Shown here one piece after another: positions 1 to 7,987 of a stretch of DNA of 64,000 nt. The DNA lies in contig JACKJH010000001.1 in NCBI GenBank assembly GCA_020638055.1, positions 992,001 to 1,056,000 on the forward strand. Direction: 5' to 3'. Under the pieces are notes generated by a model that searched no databases, was not told where the DNA came from, and saw only the letters and a program-made list of their open reading frames with translations. This DNA is from Hyphomicrobiaceae bacterium. Lineage in GTDB: Bacteria > Pseudomonadota > Alphaproteobacteria > Rhizobiales > Hyphomicrobiaceae. Numbering within the stretch: the first letter of the stretch is position 1; each line of letters starts with the position of its first letter. The position numbers and the translations under genes were made by a program.

Positions 1-250
1 GGCGTTCGGCAAGTTCCACGGCATCATCGAGCCGGCGCACCGGCAGAACGCAGACGGGGCAACCAGGACCATGCACGAAGTGGACGTTCGCGGGCATCAT
101 GTCCTGGACGCCATATCGGAAGATCGCATGGGTGTGCCCGCCGCAGAATTCCATGACGTGATAGTCCCGACCGGTTGCGGATTCGCGCGTGATGGCGGCA
201 GCCAGTTTTTCGGCAAGGTCGTGGCTGCGGAATTCGTCGATGTACTTCAT
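1..250 (-). CDS. hypD: HypD, hydrogenase maturation protein (N-terminal part only)
   Basis: The reading frame starts with ATG at 250-248 and runs off the left window edge, so only about 83 N-terminal residues are seen. It reads MKYIDEFRSHDLAEKL and then has the HypD signatures VMEFCGGHTHAIFRYG and HGPGCPVCVLP. HypD forms a complex with HypC that assembles the Fe(CN)2CO unit of [NiFe]-hydrogenases; the Cys of the GGH and PGCPVC motifs act in that chemistry in known homologues. The start codon overlaps the hypC stop (ATGA), implying translational coupling. HypE and HypF are not visible and may lie beyond the edge. Confidence 0.93.
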   Translation of the reverse strand, partial: MKYIDEFRSHDLAEKLAAAITRESATGRDYHVMEFCGGHTHAIFRYGVQDMMPANVHFVHGPGCPVCVLPVRRLDDAVELAER

Positions 251-501
251 GCTTCCGCTCCCTCAATTTCTTCCAGTTGCTCGCTCAGAACACCGGCTTC
301 AGCCATCATGGCAAGTGTGCGAACAGCTTCCTCCTCGCTGACCTTGTGGAGTGCATAACCTACGTGCACGAGAACATAGTCACCAACCGTGACATCCTCG
401 ACGAGAGCCAAAGAGATGCTCTTCTTGATTCCCTCCAGGGCGACGACAGCCAAACCGTCGGCTTCGATGGAGATGATGCGGGCGGGCAAGGCGAGACACA
501 T
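247..501 (-). CDS. hypC: HypC/HupF-family hydrogenase assembly chaperone
   Basis: A protein of 84 residues beginning MCLALPARIISIEADG. Its N-terminal Met-Cys is the hallmark of HypC; that Cys carries the Fe(CN)2CO precursor with HypD and delivers it to the large-subunit precursor. The start at 501 is chosen because the family always begins MC; a longer open frame upstream lacks family similarity. The tail is acidic. It sits between hypB and hypD, overlaps hypD by four bases, and is the second HypC-type protein in the cluster besides HupF. Confidence 0.95.
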   Translation of the reverse strand: MCLALPARIISIEADGLAVVALEGIKKSISLALVEDVTVGDYVLVHVGYALHKVSEEEAVRTLAMMAEAGVLSEQLEEIEGAEA

Positions 502-515
502 CGCGTAGTTCCTCT

Positions 516-1478
516 TCACTCTGCCGCGGACGAAACATGGCTTTTTTGACCGGCTTGCCCAACCCGTTCCATGGCAAGGGCAGCCTTCAGCCACTCGATC
601 CATTGATCCAGTCCGTTGCCGCTGCGTGCGGACACCTGCAGCACTTTGACCGCCGGATTGACCTTGCGCATGTTTGCGACGGCGTCGGCTACCTGGAAGT
701 CCAGATGGGGCAGCAAGTCGATCTTGTTGAGCAGGACGAGATCGGCCGCCGCGAACATGTCGGGATACTTGAGCGGCTTGTCTTCGCCCTCTGTCACAGA
801 AAGGATCACGACCTTGTAGGATTCACCTAGGTCGAAAGCGGCGGGGCAAACGAGGTTTCCAACGTTTTCGATGAACAAGATTGAGTTGTTCTGCAGTGAC
901 AGATCTTGCAGGGCGTGGCCGACCATGTGGCCATCCAGGTGGCAGCCCTTGCCCGTGTTGATCTGGACTGCGGGCGCGCCGGTTTCGCGAATGCGAGCGG
1001 CGTCGGCACTGGTCTGCTGGTCGCCTTCAATCACGGCTACATCGTGCTGACCCTTGAGCTTCCTGATCGTCTCTACGAGTAGGGTTGTCTTGCCCGATCC
1101 AGGACTGGAGAGCAGGTTCAAGGCGAGGATGGCGCGGTTGGCGAGGAAGGTTCGGTTCGCGGCCGCATAGGCATTGTTCTTGGCCAGAATGTCTTGCTCC
1201 ACCTGGATAAGGCGTGACTGGGTCATGCCTGGAACAGAAACGCCTGCGCTTCCTTTGCCATAGTCGTGATGATGTTGTTCGTGGTGATGGCCATGCTGGG
1301 AATGGCCGTGTGCATGGTCATTGTGATGATCGTGATCATGGTCATGATCGTGGTGATGATGGTCGTGGTGATGGTGTTCTTCGCTTTTCTCATTGGAGTG
1401 GGATTGTCCGCCGTTGCCTGCGGCAGACTTGCCGTCGATCTTCACGTTGTCGTCACTGCATCCGCAAACAGTACACAT
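516..1478 (-). CDS. hypB: HypB, nickel-handling GTPase with histidine-rich region
   Basis: A 320-residue protein that delivers nickel, together with HypA, to the hydrogenase large subunit. It starts [12 protein letters not shown], the N-terminal high-affinity Ni motif (CxxCGC), followed around residues 30-75 by a very His/Asp-rich stretch suited to nickel storage. The GTPase P-loop [10 protein letters not shown] lies near residue 145, with [10 protein letters not shown] and NKIDLLP further on, as in the family. The start at 1478 gives the canonical N terminus; the open frame extends further upstream but without family sequence. It overlaps the hypA stop (TAATG). Confidence 0.95.
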   Translation of the reverse strand: MCTVCGCSDDNVKIDGKSAAGNGGQSHSNEKSEEHHHHDHHHHDHDHDHDHHNDHAHGHSQHGHHHEQHHHDYGKGSAGVSVPGMTQSRLIQVEQDILAKNNAYAAANRTFLANRAILALNLLSSPGSGKTTLLVETIRKLKGQHDVAVIEGDQQTSADAARIRETGAPAVQINTGKGCHLDGHMVGHALQDLSLQNNSILFIENVGNLVCPAAFDLGESYKVVILSVTEGEDKPLKYPDMFAAADLVLLNKIDLLPHLDFQVADAVANMRKVNPAVKVLQVSARSGNGLDQWIEWLKAALAMERVGQAGQKSHVSSAAE

Positions 1479-1819
1479 TAGTGGACCTCCAGCTCTTTGA
1501 TTCTGAGTTCTTCGCCTGATGTCACCTGCAATTGATACGAGCCGCATTTTTCACAGGCATCAAATCGCTTTTGAATTGGCACTGTCTGGGCGCAATTCAT
1601 GCACCAGGCCTCGGCGGGACAGGCGACGATTTCAAGTACGGCGTCTTGCGCAACCGATCCGCGCATCACCACATCGAAGCCGAAACGAAGCGCATCCATT
1701 TCGACGCCTGACAGCGGGCCGATCTCCAGGCAAACCCGTTTGACGCGGGTAAAGTTGTGCGCTTGGGACTGCGCCTCAAGGGTCTGGCGGATGCTTTCGC
1801 AAATGGCCATTTCGTGCAT
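1478..1819 (-). CDS. hypA: HypA, hydrogenase nickel incorporation protein
   Basis: A 113-residue protein starting [10 protein letters not shown]; the MHE N terminus binds nickel in characterised HypA proteins, which fixes the start at 1819. The zinc site is visible as CxxC pairs around residues 73-76 (CMNC) and 90-93 (CEKC). It works with HypB in nickel delivery. The start codon overlaps the hupK stop and the stop overlaps the hypB start, so it is translationally coupled on both sides. Confidence 0.94.
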   Translation of the reverse strand: MHEMAICESIRQTLEAQSQAHNFTRVKRVCLEIGPLSGVEMDALRFGFDVVMRGSVAQDAVLEIVACPAEAWCMNCAQTVPIQKRFDACEKCGSYQLQVTSGEELRIKELEVH

Positions 1820-2982
1820 CAGTTGATCCTCAGCGTGTGGCCAACGCAAGGGTCAATTGCGTTAACCACCAGTTCCGACAGCAACGGCTGATCTTTTGTG
1901 TAAACTTCAGCGACATGGCGCAGCGCCCTGGCGGCGATGCCATTGGCATCGAAATTCCACCTTGTCGGCGGCAGGATGCGATAATCTATAATGCAACCTT
2001 CATGAACCGATGCGACATGGGCAAGCACACCACGAGCGGCGTTGACCTCGGCAAGACCTGTTCCAGGGGCAAGCATTCGAGCGCCGTTGGGGCATGTTTC
2101 ACCGTCAATGAGACGGCGTATTCGTCCAGGCAGTGCCGACAACTCGATAAGCCGGCCGACGAGACGATCCCACAATCCGCGTTCCGGATTGATTTGGGTG
2201 TGGGGGGCGGCCAGACGGTGATCGTTGACATGACGTGCAAGTAACGTCGTTTCGGGTGTGTGCGAGTGCGTCAAAAACGGCAGGCTGGATGAGGCTTTAT
2301 CAGTCGCCAAGAGCCAGTCGAGCATAGACTTTGCATCGAGCGGCTGCAGAGGGATCACGGGGCTCGTTCCTGCATCTTGCCATCCCGCTTTTGCAACCCG
2401 TGCAAGCATGCGAGCTGCGCAGGTTGGTGCCGTGGCTGCCCATTGGCGCACTGCGTCGGTATTGTCGCGCTCCTGCCATACGGCAAGTGGCTCAGCAAAG
2501 ATGAACTCCTGCAGCAGCGACTCGGCTTCGGCGATGGCATCCAACGCGCGGTCGCGGATGATTTGTGCTGCTGACATTTCCGGTAGGGCGGCACTGAGCG
2601 CTGGCAGGAGGCGCATGAGCCGCTTAAGTGGCCGGGTATCAACCGGTTCATCGATAAAGCGTGGCCAATCCATTGCAATGCGCAGGGCGTTCTCCCTAAG
2701 GCATTCCATCTCGGTCAAGCATTGTCGCGCTGTCAGCACGGGGCTTGCCAAGACATCCGTGCCGACTGCTGCGTCCAAAGCGCCCTGGGCTGCGTGCGAT
2801 TGCGCCATTGCGCACAGCGAGAAAATTGAAGGTAGAATCTGCATGGCTTGTGCGGGCGTCTTGCCTCGCAGCAGGCGGTCTATCCGGCCTGGTTGTGTGA
2901 AGGTCACGTGCACGGAGGGACCATCAGTGCGATCAGTGCTGTGGCGATATACTTCAATAGAGACACGACCTTCCAAACTCAT
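1819..2982 (-). CDS. hupK: HupK, hydrogenase large-subunit-like assembly protein
   Basis: A 387-residue protein in the usual position before hypA. HupK resembles a degenerate hydrogenase large subunit and is thought to help assemble the Fe(CN)2CO cofactor, possibly as a scaffold. The C terminus NAIDPCVGHTLRIN mimics the nickel-binding DPCxxC end of HupL but keeps only one Cys. The N-terminal RICGVC motif is absent; AMAQSHAAQ stands in the equivalent region. The start overlaps the hupJ stop by four bases. Fast-evolving family; assignment rests on the C-terminal motif and gene order. Confidence 0.88.
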   Translation of the reverse strand: MSLEGRVSIEVYRHSTDRTDGPSVHVTFTQPGRIDRLLRGKTPAQAMQILPSIFSLCAMAQSHAAQGALDAAVGTDVLASPVLTARQCLTEMECLRENALRIAMDWPRFIDEPVDTRPLKRLMRLLPALSAALPEMSAAQIIRDRALDAIAEAESLLQEFIFAEPLAVWQERDNTDAVRQWAATAPTCAARMLARVAKAGWQDAGTSPVIPLQPLDAKSMLDWLLATDKASSSLPFLTHSHTPETTLLARHVNDHRLAAPHTQINPERGLWDRLVGRLIELSALPGRIRRLIDGETCPNGARMLAPGTGLAEVNAARGVLAHVASVHEGCIIDYRILPPTRWNFDANGIAARALRHVAEVYTKDQPLLSELVVNAIDPCVGHTLRIN

Positions 2983-3608
2983 CGCGCCTTCTCCTGCTGT
3001 TTTGAGCCGAAAAGCAGGCCGCGACGGTTGAGTGGAGCGGGTGGTCGGGCCGCGATGGTGTGTTGAGGTTCGGTCTCGATCTTATGCGGCGGCTTCTCCT
3101 GCTGCTGCGCGCTGTCGTGCTTGGTTACATTTTGTTGCGGCCGTTCACCGTCCCAGATCATGATCATGTCGATGTCGTCTTGCTGATCAGTCTGTGCATT
3201 TTCGGTCAGAACTTCGGCAAGAGCTGCTTGGGCCGCGGCAACGGCGCTCTCCTGGTCGGCAAATTCAAGGACAGGTGAAAACAGCGAACACATCCGGTAA
3301 TGACCGATACGCGCATCAAATCCGCAGATCATTTCGAACTGTCCTGCGGGGAATGAAACAGTTTGCTTGGTGCCGGGTAAAGCCGACGTTGCCTCAGCGG
3401 CAGACTGGGTTGCCGGCAGGAGCATTACGTTCATGAACCATGGCGTGATTAAAATGCAAAGCCATTCATCCGCGAACGCTTGCAGACCCACAGTCTCGAC
3501 GCTGAGAGCGGTGTTGAGGATCGGGATGCCAGCCATGTTTTCAAGCTCGATCTCGCGGAAGCACCGTTTGATCCTTTGTGCAATCAAGGCTGCCGGTTCC
3601 TGGTCCAT
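2979..3608 (-). CDS. hupJ: HupJ, HybE-family [NiFe]-hydrogenase assembly chaperone
   Basis: A 209-residue protein. The recognisable HybE-type domain begins MDQEPAALIAQRIKRCF, includes MAGIPILNTALSVE and EWLCILITPWFMNVMLLP, and ends near residue 150; a Gln/Lys-rich tail follows. The family helps mature and quality-control the small subunit or prevents early Tat export. The start at 3608 is chosen because the family begins here; the frame upstream overlaps the rubredoxin gene. It ends overlapping hupK. Confidence 0.87.
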   Translation of the reverse strand: MDQEPAALIAQRIKRCFREIELENMAGIPILNTALSVETVGLQAFADEWLCILITPWFMNVMLLPATQSAAEATSALPGTKQTVSFPAGQFEMICGFDARIGHYRMCSLFSPVLEFADQESAVAAAQAALAEVLTENAQTDQQDDIDMIMIWDGERPQQNVTKHDSAQQQEKPPHKIETEPQHTIAARPPAPLNRRGLLFGSKQQEKAR

Positions 3609-3633
3609 CTGTCGTACTTCGCTGCTATCGGGA

Positions 3634-3858
3634 TCAGGCGTTTTCAACGACGAGGAAGTCGTTTTTCTTGCCGTCGCAATTGGGGCATGTCCAGTGCTCG
3701 GGTAGGGCTGAAAAAGGCGTTCCGGGCGGGATCTGCCAATATTCATCACCTGCATCGGGATCGTAGACGTGCCAGCAAATCTTGCATTCAAGTTTCGATG
3801 TCGGGCTGATTTTTGCGTCGTCACCGCCGTAAGAGCCCTCGAAGGCCGGATCGTTCAT
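3634..3858 (-). CDS. hupI: HupI, rubredoxin
   Basis: A 74-residue rubredoxin with the two iron-binding knuckles LECKICWHVYDP and WTCPNCDGKKNDF (CxxC twice). Rubredoxins in hup clusters support hydrogenase maturation or activity under oxygen. Its start overlaps the hupH stop (ATGA). Note that the transcription order is hupH-hupI-hupJ. Confidence 0.96.
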   Translation of the reverse strand: MNDPAFEGSYGGDDAKISPTSKLECKICWHVYDPDAGDEYWQIPPGTPFSALPEHWTCPNCDGKKNDFLVVENA

Positions 3859-4700
3859 TGATAAACCTCCAGGATTTCCTTTAGCCGTTCGGCAGAGTCG
3901 TTGAGGTCTTCAACGGCGGCGCATGTTACTTCGGGAAGCGAGGTTATCTCGATGGAGTTCAAAATCAGCGTGTCTTGCGAATTATAGTATTGCACCCACC
4001 AGCAATTGCGCGTTGCGCTGCTCGTCACCCGGCAATTGCCATAACCGCGCGACAGGATGGTCAGAGCCCCCTTGCCCAGTAGGCCTGATAATGCGCTCAA
4101 GTCTTCAGGCGTGTGTGGCAGCAGCGACAGGTTGATGATATGCGTCGCGGTACCAGCGCCCGACTGGGCGACGTGTTCATTGATTTCGGGAAGGAGCGCT
4201 GGCGTGTTGAACACGTTTGCACCAAATGTTTCAGGGATGTCGACGGCGTCTTGCGCATTCAGAAAGGCAACGTCCAACAATGTTTGCGGGAATGACCCAA
4301 CCTCAATCAGATCTGAAAGCCGCCTGCCTTCTTTATCGGTGATGCGAATACGCCAGACACCTGCCAATACCGATTCCTGCGCCTGGTGAGTGGCGCCTCC
4401 CACGGCTGATACTTCACCTTCTCCCAGTAGCTGATCGATGAAGGTGCGATTGGCGTCGTCGAGAGACGTAATATCGATTAAACCACGCGCCAGGTCGACG
4501 TTGCGCGATGATAAAAGTCCAAGCACGTTTTGCAAAACCCCCATTGCGAGTTCCATTCCGGCGGCATCTTCGGGCTCGGGGAGATGGGGTGCGGAGAACA
4601 CCGACATTCCAGATGGCATTGGCATATAGCTCAACGTGCCATCTTCTTCTTCTGGCTGGCTGCCGGGGCCGATCATCAGACCGTCTGGGAGCGTTGACAT
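3855..4700 (-). CDS. hupH: HupH, hydrogenase small-subunit maturation protein
   Basis: A 281-residue HupH/HyaF-type protein. Family features seen are the N-terminal MPSGMSVFSAPHLPEPED and the conserved end RNCWWVQYYNSQDTLILNSIEITSLPEV. It is implicated in small-subunit maturation (Fe-S cluster insertion) in related bacteria. A 62-base gap separates it from hupG and it overlaps hupI by four bases. Confidence 0.92.
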   Translation of the reverse strand: MSTLPDGLMIGPGSQPEEEDGTLSYMPMPSGMSVFSAPHLPEPEDAAGMELAMGVLQNVLGLLSSRNVDLARGLIDITSLDDANRTFIDQLLGEGEVSAVGGATHQAQESVLAGVWRIRITDKEGRRLSDLIEVGSFPQTLLDVAFLNAQDAVDIPETFGANVFNTPALLPEINEHVAQSGAGTATHIINLSLLPHTPEDLSALSGLLGKGALTILSRGYGNCRVTSSATRNCWWVQYYNSQDTLILNSIEITSLPEVTCAAVEDLNDSAERLKEILEVYQ

Positions 4701-4762
4701 CTACAATCCAATCATAGTGTTTCGCGGTGGTTGCTTTTCACGATCCGGTTTGGGTGCAGGGT

Positions 4763-5215
4763 TCATTCGTGTTCGTGATTTTGGTGGTGATGTTCGTCAG
4801 CGCCATTATTCAACTGGCCGGGGAGCTTGAACGGGGGCGGCTCGCTGGGTGCGCGGACCAGAATGTTGGAGATATCATGGATGTATTCAGCCCAGTCTTT
4901 CACCCGCGCAATCGTGCCGAGATATTCACCCCGCTTGAGGAAGACGAGGGCGGGAAACGCCGAGAAGCGATACTTGCGCTGAAGAATGCGTTCGCTTTCC
5001 CGTGCCACAACGACCGGTGATATTTTGCCGCCGAACGCCTTGATGATCTCGGGGAAGATGACGGCGACGTCGTCGCTCTCCATCAACCGGTCCGCGTCGC
5101 CGGCAAAAAGGAGGACGGTAAACTCGTGTTGCGCGGCGTGCGCTGCGGCTGCGCTGTCGTCGCAGACAGGGTAATCATGGCGCTCTATGATTGATGCGAG
5201 TAAGGCCGAGAACAT
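4763..5215 (-). CDS. hupG: HupG, HyaE-family thioredoxin-like hydrogenase chaperone
   Basis: A 150-residue protein of the HyaE/HupG thioredoxin-fold family, which binds the Tat signal of the small-subunit precursor. The body shows VLLFAGDADRLMESDDVAVIFPEIIKAF-like family sequence and YRFSAFPALVFLKRGEYLGTI, where the thioredoxin CxxC is absent as is normal here. A His-rich end (DEHHHQNHEHE) may bind nickel or zinc; that extension is unusual. Confidence 0.88.
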   Translation of the reverse strand: MFSALLASIIERHDYPVCDDSAAAAHAAQHEFTVLLFAGDADRLMESDDVAVIFPEIIKAFGGKISPVVVARESERILQRKYRFSAFPALVFLKRGEYLGTIARVKDWAEYIHDISNILVRAPSEPPPFKLPGQLNNGADEHHHQNHEHE

Positions 5216-5229
5216 TGTTTGGCTCCGGT

Positions 5230-5541
5230 TCAGGCGGTTTTCTCGTGGGTACGTAAATGGGCAGGCAGTTCTGGTTCCCTGTCGATGAGGTCGGCAAAGA
5301 GATGGTCGATATCGGTTTCACCACGCATCGCCAATTCAAGTGCAGCAAGTGCGTTCAGCGTTATTTGCGCGGTTTCCGCGGTAATGACCTCACGCGCTGA
5401 CCCGAGAAACACCATGATCCATTGACCTGGCTGCAGTGGGCCGACCAGGCTGGTATCGATGCTGTGCTCGCCATCGCGCGCGGCGCAGCGGCTGAGAAGG
5501 CCGTCTGACTCGATAACCTGCATGGGGATACCGATGCACAT
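5230..5541 (-). CDS. hupF: HupF, HypC-family hydrogenase chaperone
   Basis: A 103-residue paralogue of HypC starting MCIGIPMQVIESDG, with the essential Cys2. HupF proteins accompany the structural hup genes and are thought to stabilise HupL under oxygen. The start codon overlaps the hupD stop by one base. The extra C-terminal segment beyond the HypC core is typical of HupF. Confidence 0.93.
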   Translation of the reverse strand: MCIGIPMQVIESDGLLSRCAARDGEHSIDTSLVGPLQPGQWIMVFLGSAREVITAETAQITLNALAALELAMRGETDIDHLFADLIDREPELPAHLRTHEKTA

Positions 5542-6233
5542 CAGGATCTCTCCGCTACGTCGGAAAGAATGCGTTCGACTTCGGCTTCGTAGTCAGCCGG
5601 TCCATGCCAGCGGCCATCCGCAAGCAGGCGCGCGTCGCCAGATCGAAGAGCGTCAGTCTCCGGCGGACGGCCGGTTTCGTATTCGCTCATGATCGTTTCA
5701 GGCGTCGAGATTGTTGCATCTTCCCGCAATGGTGCCGTCCGTCTGTGGGCGTTCACGCCATGCTCTTTCAGGAAGCTCAACGCGGCAGCGATTGCCGGCA
5801 GGATTTGTGCCTTGACCTGCGGCCGCAGACTGCCGCCGTAGTCGTCCAATTCAACAGGTTGGACGCCGATCAAGAGCAGGTGCCGTGGATAGTCGCCAAG
5901 CATCTCGGCCATGGCCAAGACTTCCTGGAAGCCGGTCTGATGCAGCGATACCTTTTTTACGCCAAGGAACTTCGGGACCTCGGCACCCTCGACGAGCTTG
6001 AGCGTGCCTGACGGCAGTCCGTAGTCGACAGCGTCGAAGACGATCAGGATATCGGCTTCGCGGATGTGCTGGACGAGGTAGATGCCCTGCGTGCCGCCAT
6101 CGACCAAGCGCACATTTTCGGGAAAGGCGTAGTGACGATGAAGTTCTTCGACGGCTCTTACGCCGAAGCCTTCGTCTGCCCACAGTAGATTGCCGATGCC
6201 CATTATGAGCACGGATGGTGGCGCCGTCATCAT
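5541..6233 (-). CDS. hupD: HupD, hydrogenase-specific maturation endopeptidase
   Basis: A 230-residue protease that removes the C-terminal peptide of HupL after nickel insertion. The family start is seen: VLIMGIGNLLWADEGFGVRAVE, with nickel-binding Glu and Asp, then VFDAVDYG and SLHQTGFQEVL. Two adjacent ATGs occur at 6233 and 6230; an AGGAGG six bases before the first supports 6233. About 40 residues after the usual end (ETIMSEYETGRPPETDAL onward) make it longer than most HupD. It starts a second transcription unit with its own sigma-54 promoter. Confidence 0.93.
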   Translation of the reverse strand: MMTAPPSVLIMGIGNLLWADEGFGVRAVEELHRHYAFPENVRLVDGGTQGIYLVQHIREADILIVFDAVDYGLPSGTLKLVEGAEVPKFLGVKKVSLHQTGFQEVLAMAEMLGDYPRHLLLIGVQPVELDDYGGSLRPQVKAQILPAIAAALSFLKEHGVNAHRRTAPLREDATISTPETIMSEYETGRPPETDALRSGDARLLADGRWHGPADYEAEVERILSDVAERS

Positions 6234-6304
6234 TGGCTGCCTCCTGGATGGTGTGTTTCCCCGAGCCCCGCATGTTTGGTGTTGCGGTTGTTTGCTGGTT
6301 AACA

Positions 6305-6319
6305 GCAAGGCTTGTGCCA
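6305..6319 (-). promoter_or_regulatory. Sigma-54 (-24/-12) promoter of hupD operon
   Basis: On the minus strand the sequence is TGGCACAAGCCTTGC, an excellent match to the sigma-54 consensus with GG-N10-GC spacing. Transcription would start near 6294, about 60 bases before the hupD start. It implies activation by an NtrC-type enhancer-binding protein (HoxA/HupR or NifA-like), none of which is seen in the window. Confidence 0.85.
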
Positions 6320-6554
6320 CTGGCTGGAAACAAAAAACTCACCGATTTAGCTCACGAAATTCCAGTCACCCGATTGTTTGATGGTAATGAACCTTCCGTT
6401 TTTTGAAAATATCGCAAGTTTACTTTTCGGTTGTGGTTGGTCGCTTGTGCCTGGAGACGGGGGCGGTTGGGCAGGCGGGTTTGCTGAAGGCGCCGCGCTG
6501 AGTTCTGCTATGGGGACTCGACAAATTCGATGGCGTTATTGAGTCGATATTTGG

Positions 6555-6583
6555 AAAAAAATGCGGGGCCAATTGGCCCCGCA
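6555..6583 (-). terminator. Rho-independent terminator after hupC
   Basis: A perfect 9-bp stem with an AATT loop (TGCGGGGCCAATTGGCCCC and the closing GCA) is followed on the minus strand by a run of seven T. It lies about 90 bases beyond the hupC stop and should end the hupSLEC transcript before the hupD promoter. Confidence 0.85.
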
Positions 6584-6674
6584 GGCATGTCGTCAAGAGT
6601 CTGGGAAGAAGCGAACTCTAGAGCGCCGATCCGATTCACCTCCGTGCGGGCCATACCATCGTGAGAAAGGCGGG

Positions 6675-7394
6675 CTAGTGACCACTGTCGTCGGGCGGCG
6701 TGTCGTCGCGGAATGTTCGCCAGCCGGAAAACATTGAGGAGATGATTGATTGCCGGGACATGATGTCTTCGCGGATGGCCGCGTAGATGTGAATGATGGC
6801 AAAGCAGATGATCACCCACATGCCGAGGTGGTGCCAGGTATGGACATCCTGGCTTTGGCCGAACAGTGGTACCACCCAGCTTGTAAACATCGTGTGCTGC
6901 CAACTTCCCATGCCGGCGCCTTCTCCATACAGGGCAAGCCCTGTCACGATCATGAAAATAATGCCCCAGACGAAGAGGATGTGCATGGAAAGCGTGGCTA
7001 ACGGGTTGTGTCCGGCGTACTTCATCGGTTCCTTCACGACCATCGCGTACCACTTGGCCTCGTGGAGCAGGCCCGACCAGAAGCTGCGCTTCCAGACCGG
7101 CGGCAGGAAAATCTGCCTGGCGTGCGCATTGCCGACAAAGGCCCAGTAGATCCGAAAAAGAATCCCAACGATCAGAATGTAGGCTGCTGAGAAGTGCAGA
7201 TATCTTATCCATCCGAAAAGGAAGCTGTCGCTGGCCTCTCCAGGAACCGCGGGAGGTGGTGAGCCGATCAAATAGCCCGTGACGGCCAGCGTCAGGATTG
7301 CGAATGCATTGATCCAGTGCCATAGGCGAACCGGTGCCTGGTAGACATAAACCGCTTCTTCGCGGTGTGGGGTGTGAACCGTGTCGGTGCTCAT
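6675..7394 (-). CDS. hupC: HupC, hydrogenase b-type cytochrome subunit
   Basis: A 239-residue integral membrane di-haem cytochrome b (HyaC/HupC family) that links the hydrogenase to the quinone pool. It has about four hydrophobic helices. Haem-ligand histidines lie in VRLWHWINAF, RYLHFSAAYIL, and the WHHLGMWVIICFAIIHIY region near the C terminus. It starts 10 bases after the hupE stop. Its place after hupE rather than directly after hupL differs from the classical rhizobial order. Confidence 0.95.
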   Translation of the reverse strand: MSTDTVHTPHREEAVYVYQAPVRLWHWINAFAILTLAVTGYLIGSPPPAVPGEASDSFLFGWIRYLHFSAAYILIVGILFRIYWAFVGNAHARQIFLPPVWKRSFWSGLLHEAKWYAMVVKEPMKYAGHNPLATLSMHILFVWGIIFMIVTGLALYGEGAGMGSWQHTMFTSWVVPLFGQSQDVHTWHHLGMWVIICFAIIHIYAAIREDIMSRQSIISSMFSGWRTFRDDTPPDDSGH

Positions 7395-7403
7395 TGCGCC
7401 CTC

Positions 7404-7973
7404 CTATGCACCAGCGAGCGCGGCACCGGCAGCAACCAGTACAAGGCCGATTGCCGGAATTCCAAATCGCACCTGAGAAGCGATACGGCCGAATGTGTAG
7501 CCACCAAGATGGAGGAGCGCGCTTGCCGTCATGAAGCCGACCATGTAGCCGGCAATACCGCCGACTGCCTCGGTGCCGTGCGCATGACCGTGCAACAGCG
7601 CAAAGCCTGCGATCAATGCAAGGCCGGCACTGGCGGGGAAGAACTGGCGCGCGGCGATAATTGTGCCGAACAACACAATCGACGCGATAATGCCAGGTTC
7701 GACCATTGGCACGCCTATCCCCGCCAGTCCCAGCCCGGCCCCCACGGCAAGCATTGAAATGAAAATTGCGGGCCCCTGCCATGCGCGTGAGGTGGGCTGC
7801 ATGGCGGCCCAGACGCCGACGGCGAGCATCGCCAGCATGTGGTCCAATCCAAGCAAGGGGTGTGACAGCCCGGCTGCGAGGCCGGATGTCGCGTGGCCGG
7901 TATGTGCAAATGCAGCACTCGACATGAAGATGAGCGATGCCGATGTTGCGGCGATGAGTTTGGTCTTTCTCAT
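7404..7973 (-). CDS. hupE: HupE, HupE/UreJ-family metal permease
   Basis: A 189-residue membrane protein with an N-terminal signal-like segment (MRKTKLIAATSASLIFMSSAAFA) and about six hydrophobic segments. The family signature HPxxGxDH is present as SHPLLGLDHMLAM, and a second His cluster reads LLHGHAHGTE. HupE/UreJ proteins take up nickel for hydrogenase or urease. The start at 7973 is chosen from the signal peptide; the frame extends upstream into hupL. Its position between hupL and hupC is unusual. Confidence 0.93.
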   Translation of the reverse strand: MRKTKLIAATSASLIFMSSAAFAHTGHATSGLAAGLSHPLLGLDHMLAMLAVGVWAAMQPTSRAWQGPAIFISMLAVGAGLGLAGIGVPMVEPGIIASIVLFGTIIAARQFFPASAGLALIAGFALLHGHAHGTEAVGGIAGYMVGFMTASALLHLGGYTFGRIASQVRFGIPAIGLVLVAAGAALAGA

Positions 7974-7987
7974 GGTTGCGTCCTCCC

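Noticed and set aside
1214..1519. Plus-strand frames rich in Met/Val or His/Asp opposite hypB
   Set aside because: They are the complement of the His-rich segment of HypB and have no start context or family similarity.
1560..1600. TGGCAC-like sequence within hypA as another sigma-54 promoter
   Set aside because: The -12 element (TTGC) is missing and it lies inside a coding region.
3367..3705. Plus-strand frames opposite hupJ and hupI
   Set aside because: No family features; the minus-strand rubredoxin and HybE-type genes are unambiguous.
6508..7782. A 424-codon minus-strand frame across hupC and hupE
   Set aside because: It is a shadow in another frame: hupC and hupE in the true frames show clear family motifs, and this frame passes through the terminator.
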